A stretch of 64,000 bases of DNA, taken from the NCBI GenBank assembly GCA_029976005.1, contig JARKOQ010000122.1:1-64000 (forward strand), in the 5' to 3' direction. The translations under genes were made by a program, and so were the position numbers. This DNA is from Aggregatilineales bacterium. Its GTDB lineage: Bacteria > Chloroflexota > Anaerolineae > Aggregatilineales > Ch27. Each line of letters opens with the position of its first letter. Position 1 is the stretch's first letter. Shown here piece by piece: positions 62,913-64,000 of this stretch. The notes under the pieces are model-generated. The model ran no database searches. It worked only from the letters and a program-made list of their open reading frames with translations, and was not told where the DNA came from.

Positions 62913-64000
62913 TCAGCCGACGGTGTGCACCGGGACGGGCAGACTCCCCGAAGGCGTGCAGCGGCCCAGCAGGGCGTCCACCGCCGCCTGGAGCGACGGC
63001 GTGCTGTCGCCGCAGGTGCACAGGATCGTGCCCGCCCCACGCAGGGCTTCCACGTCGTACGGGTTGCGCAGGCACAGCAGGATGCTGTGGGCAGCCGTAT
63101 CCAATAGACTCTGGGCCAGCTCGCGCTGGGCCGCGGTCAGGTGGGCGCTGCGGGTGGCGACGATCAGGATGCCGCCGTTCCCGGCCAGGGCGCGGGCCTG
63201 CTCGACGGCGGCCGGATTGGGCGCGGTCGGGCTGAGGGCCAGGTGCTGGACGTGCGGCGCGGCCGCGTGCAGGATCGTCCCCAGGCCGGTGTGCCCGCCC
63301 TGGTCAACGGCGCCCGATTCCATGAAGGACGCGAACTCCACCAGGGCAATCCGCTTGTCTTCCGGCAGCGGGAAGACTCCCTGTTCCGCGCGGAGCAGCA
63401 CCAGCCCGGCTTCGGCGGCCCGGCGGCAGACGGCCAGGTGATCCGGGTGGCGGATCACGTCCAGCGGGCGGGCGTCCCCGACCGGGAAGCGCGCCTTGAA
63501 AGCATCCTGCCGGGCCAAAGCCTGCTCGATGCGGGCTTCCGGGAGGCGGCCCGATTCGGCGGCGGCGGCCAGGGCGTCGTAGGCTTCCTGCTGCAGCGCG
63601 CGGGTGTGAGAGAAGAAGATCACGTCGTGGCCCGCCAGGGCGGCCAGGACGGCCGACTCGCCCGCCCCATACTGGTTGGTGATGGCCTTCATCTCCATGC
63701 AGTCGGTGGCGGCCAGGCCGGTGAAGCCCACGTCGTCGCGCAGCAGGCGGGTGGCGATGGCCGGGGACAGCGTGGCCGGGTAGTCGGGATCGAGCGCCTC
63801 GAATTTGACGTGGCTGACCATGACGCTGGCGATCCCGGCCTCGACCGCCGCCCGGAAGGGGCGCAGGTCGTGCTGCCACAGGTAATCCGGCGAGCCGCTG
63901 ACCACGGGCAGGCTGACGTGCGAATCGACCGGCGTTTTGCCGTGGCCGGGGAAGTGCTTGGCGCAGGCTCCGACCCCGGCCTGCTGGAAGCCGCGCACTT
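62913..64000 (-). CDS. GH3 family beta-N-acetylglucosaminidase-like (NagZ-like), truncated by window edge
   Basis: GVGACAKHFPGHGKTPVDSHVSLPVV (NagZ KHFPGHG..DSH motif); VMVSHVKFEALDP; GFTGLAATDCMEMKAI. Confidence 0.88.
   Translation of the reverse strand, partial: VRGFQQAGVGACAKHFPGHGKTPVDSHVSLPVVSGSPDYLWQHDLRPFRAAVEAGIASVMVSHVKFEALDPDYPATLSPAIATRLLRDDVGFTGLAATDCMEMKAITNQYGAGESAVLAALAGHDVIFFSHTRALQQEAYDALAAAAESGRLPEARIEQALARQDAFKARFPVGDARPLDVIRHPDHLAVCRRAAEAGLVLLRAEQGVFPLPEDKRIALVEFASFMESGAVDQGGHTGLGTILHAAAPHVQHLALSPTAPNPAAVEQARALAGNGGILIVATRSAHLTAAQRELAQSLLDTAAHSILLCLRNPYDVEALRGAGTILCTCGDSTPSLQAAVDALLGRCTPSGSLPVPVHTVG

Noticed and set aside
1-64000. CRISPR arrays, tRNA/rRNA genes, prophage or IS transposase
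   Set aside because: No regularly spaced identical repeats, no cloverleaf or rRNA-like stretches noticed, and no transposase/integrase motifs in ORFs; absence is by eye only and needs tRNAscan/ISfinder-type searches.

Overview
GC-rich bacterial chromosomal segment, probably Chloroflexota (Anaerolineae-like) judging from its gene families and intergenic palindromes; the taxonomy is an inference. It is dominated by carbohydrate and small-molecule uptake and catabolism. Left to right it contains: (1) the end of an RbsB-RbsA-RbsC-type sugar ABC operon; (2) an SRPBCC protein and a secreted beta-helix protein; (3) a minus-strand GH130 / GH172 (DUF2961) / phosphoribosyltransferase block with an Opp-type transporter that has no local ATPase; (4) OsmC, a URO-D-like protein and a 1221-aa PAS/GAF histidine kinase; (5) a LacI - NamZ(GH171) - sugar ABC (no ATPase) - GNAT - PIG-L - ROK - SIS operon, probably amino-sugar or peptidoglycan salvage; (6) a divergent locus around an RpiR regulator, with RbsBAC transporter, MtnK, MtnA, Dabb protein, LsrF-like aldolase, SDR and class II aldolase on the minus strand, and split transketolase, RuBisCO-like protein and HAD phosphatase on the plus strand; (7) a PAC2 protein, then an orphan pair of a small 2-TM protein and a STAND-type ATPase with a TPR-like C-terminus; (8) a minus-strand NagZ/GH3-like - Opp(SBP,B,C,D,F) - secreted TIM-barrel hydrolase - LacI - FucI-like operon running off the right edge. 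No tRNA, rRNA, CRISPR array or transposase was recognised. The best candidates for an undescribed system are the RpiR divergon (modified-pentose salvage combining MtnK/MtnA with a RuBisCO-like protein and split transketolase) and the 2-TM/STAND pair. All five ABC solute-binding protein genes are followed 13-23 nt downstream by a strong hairpin.
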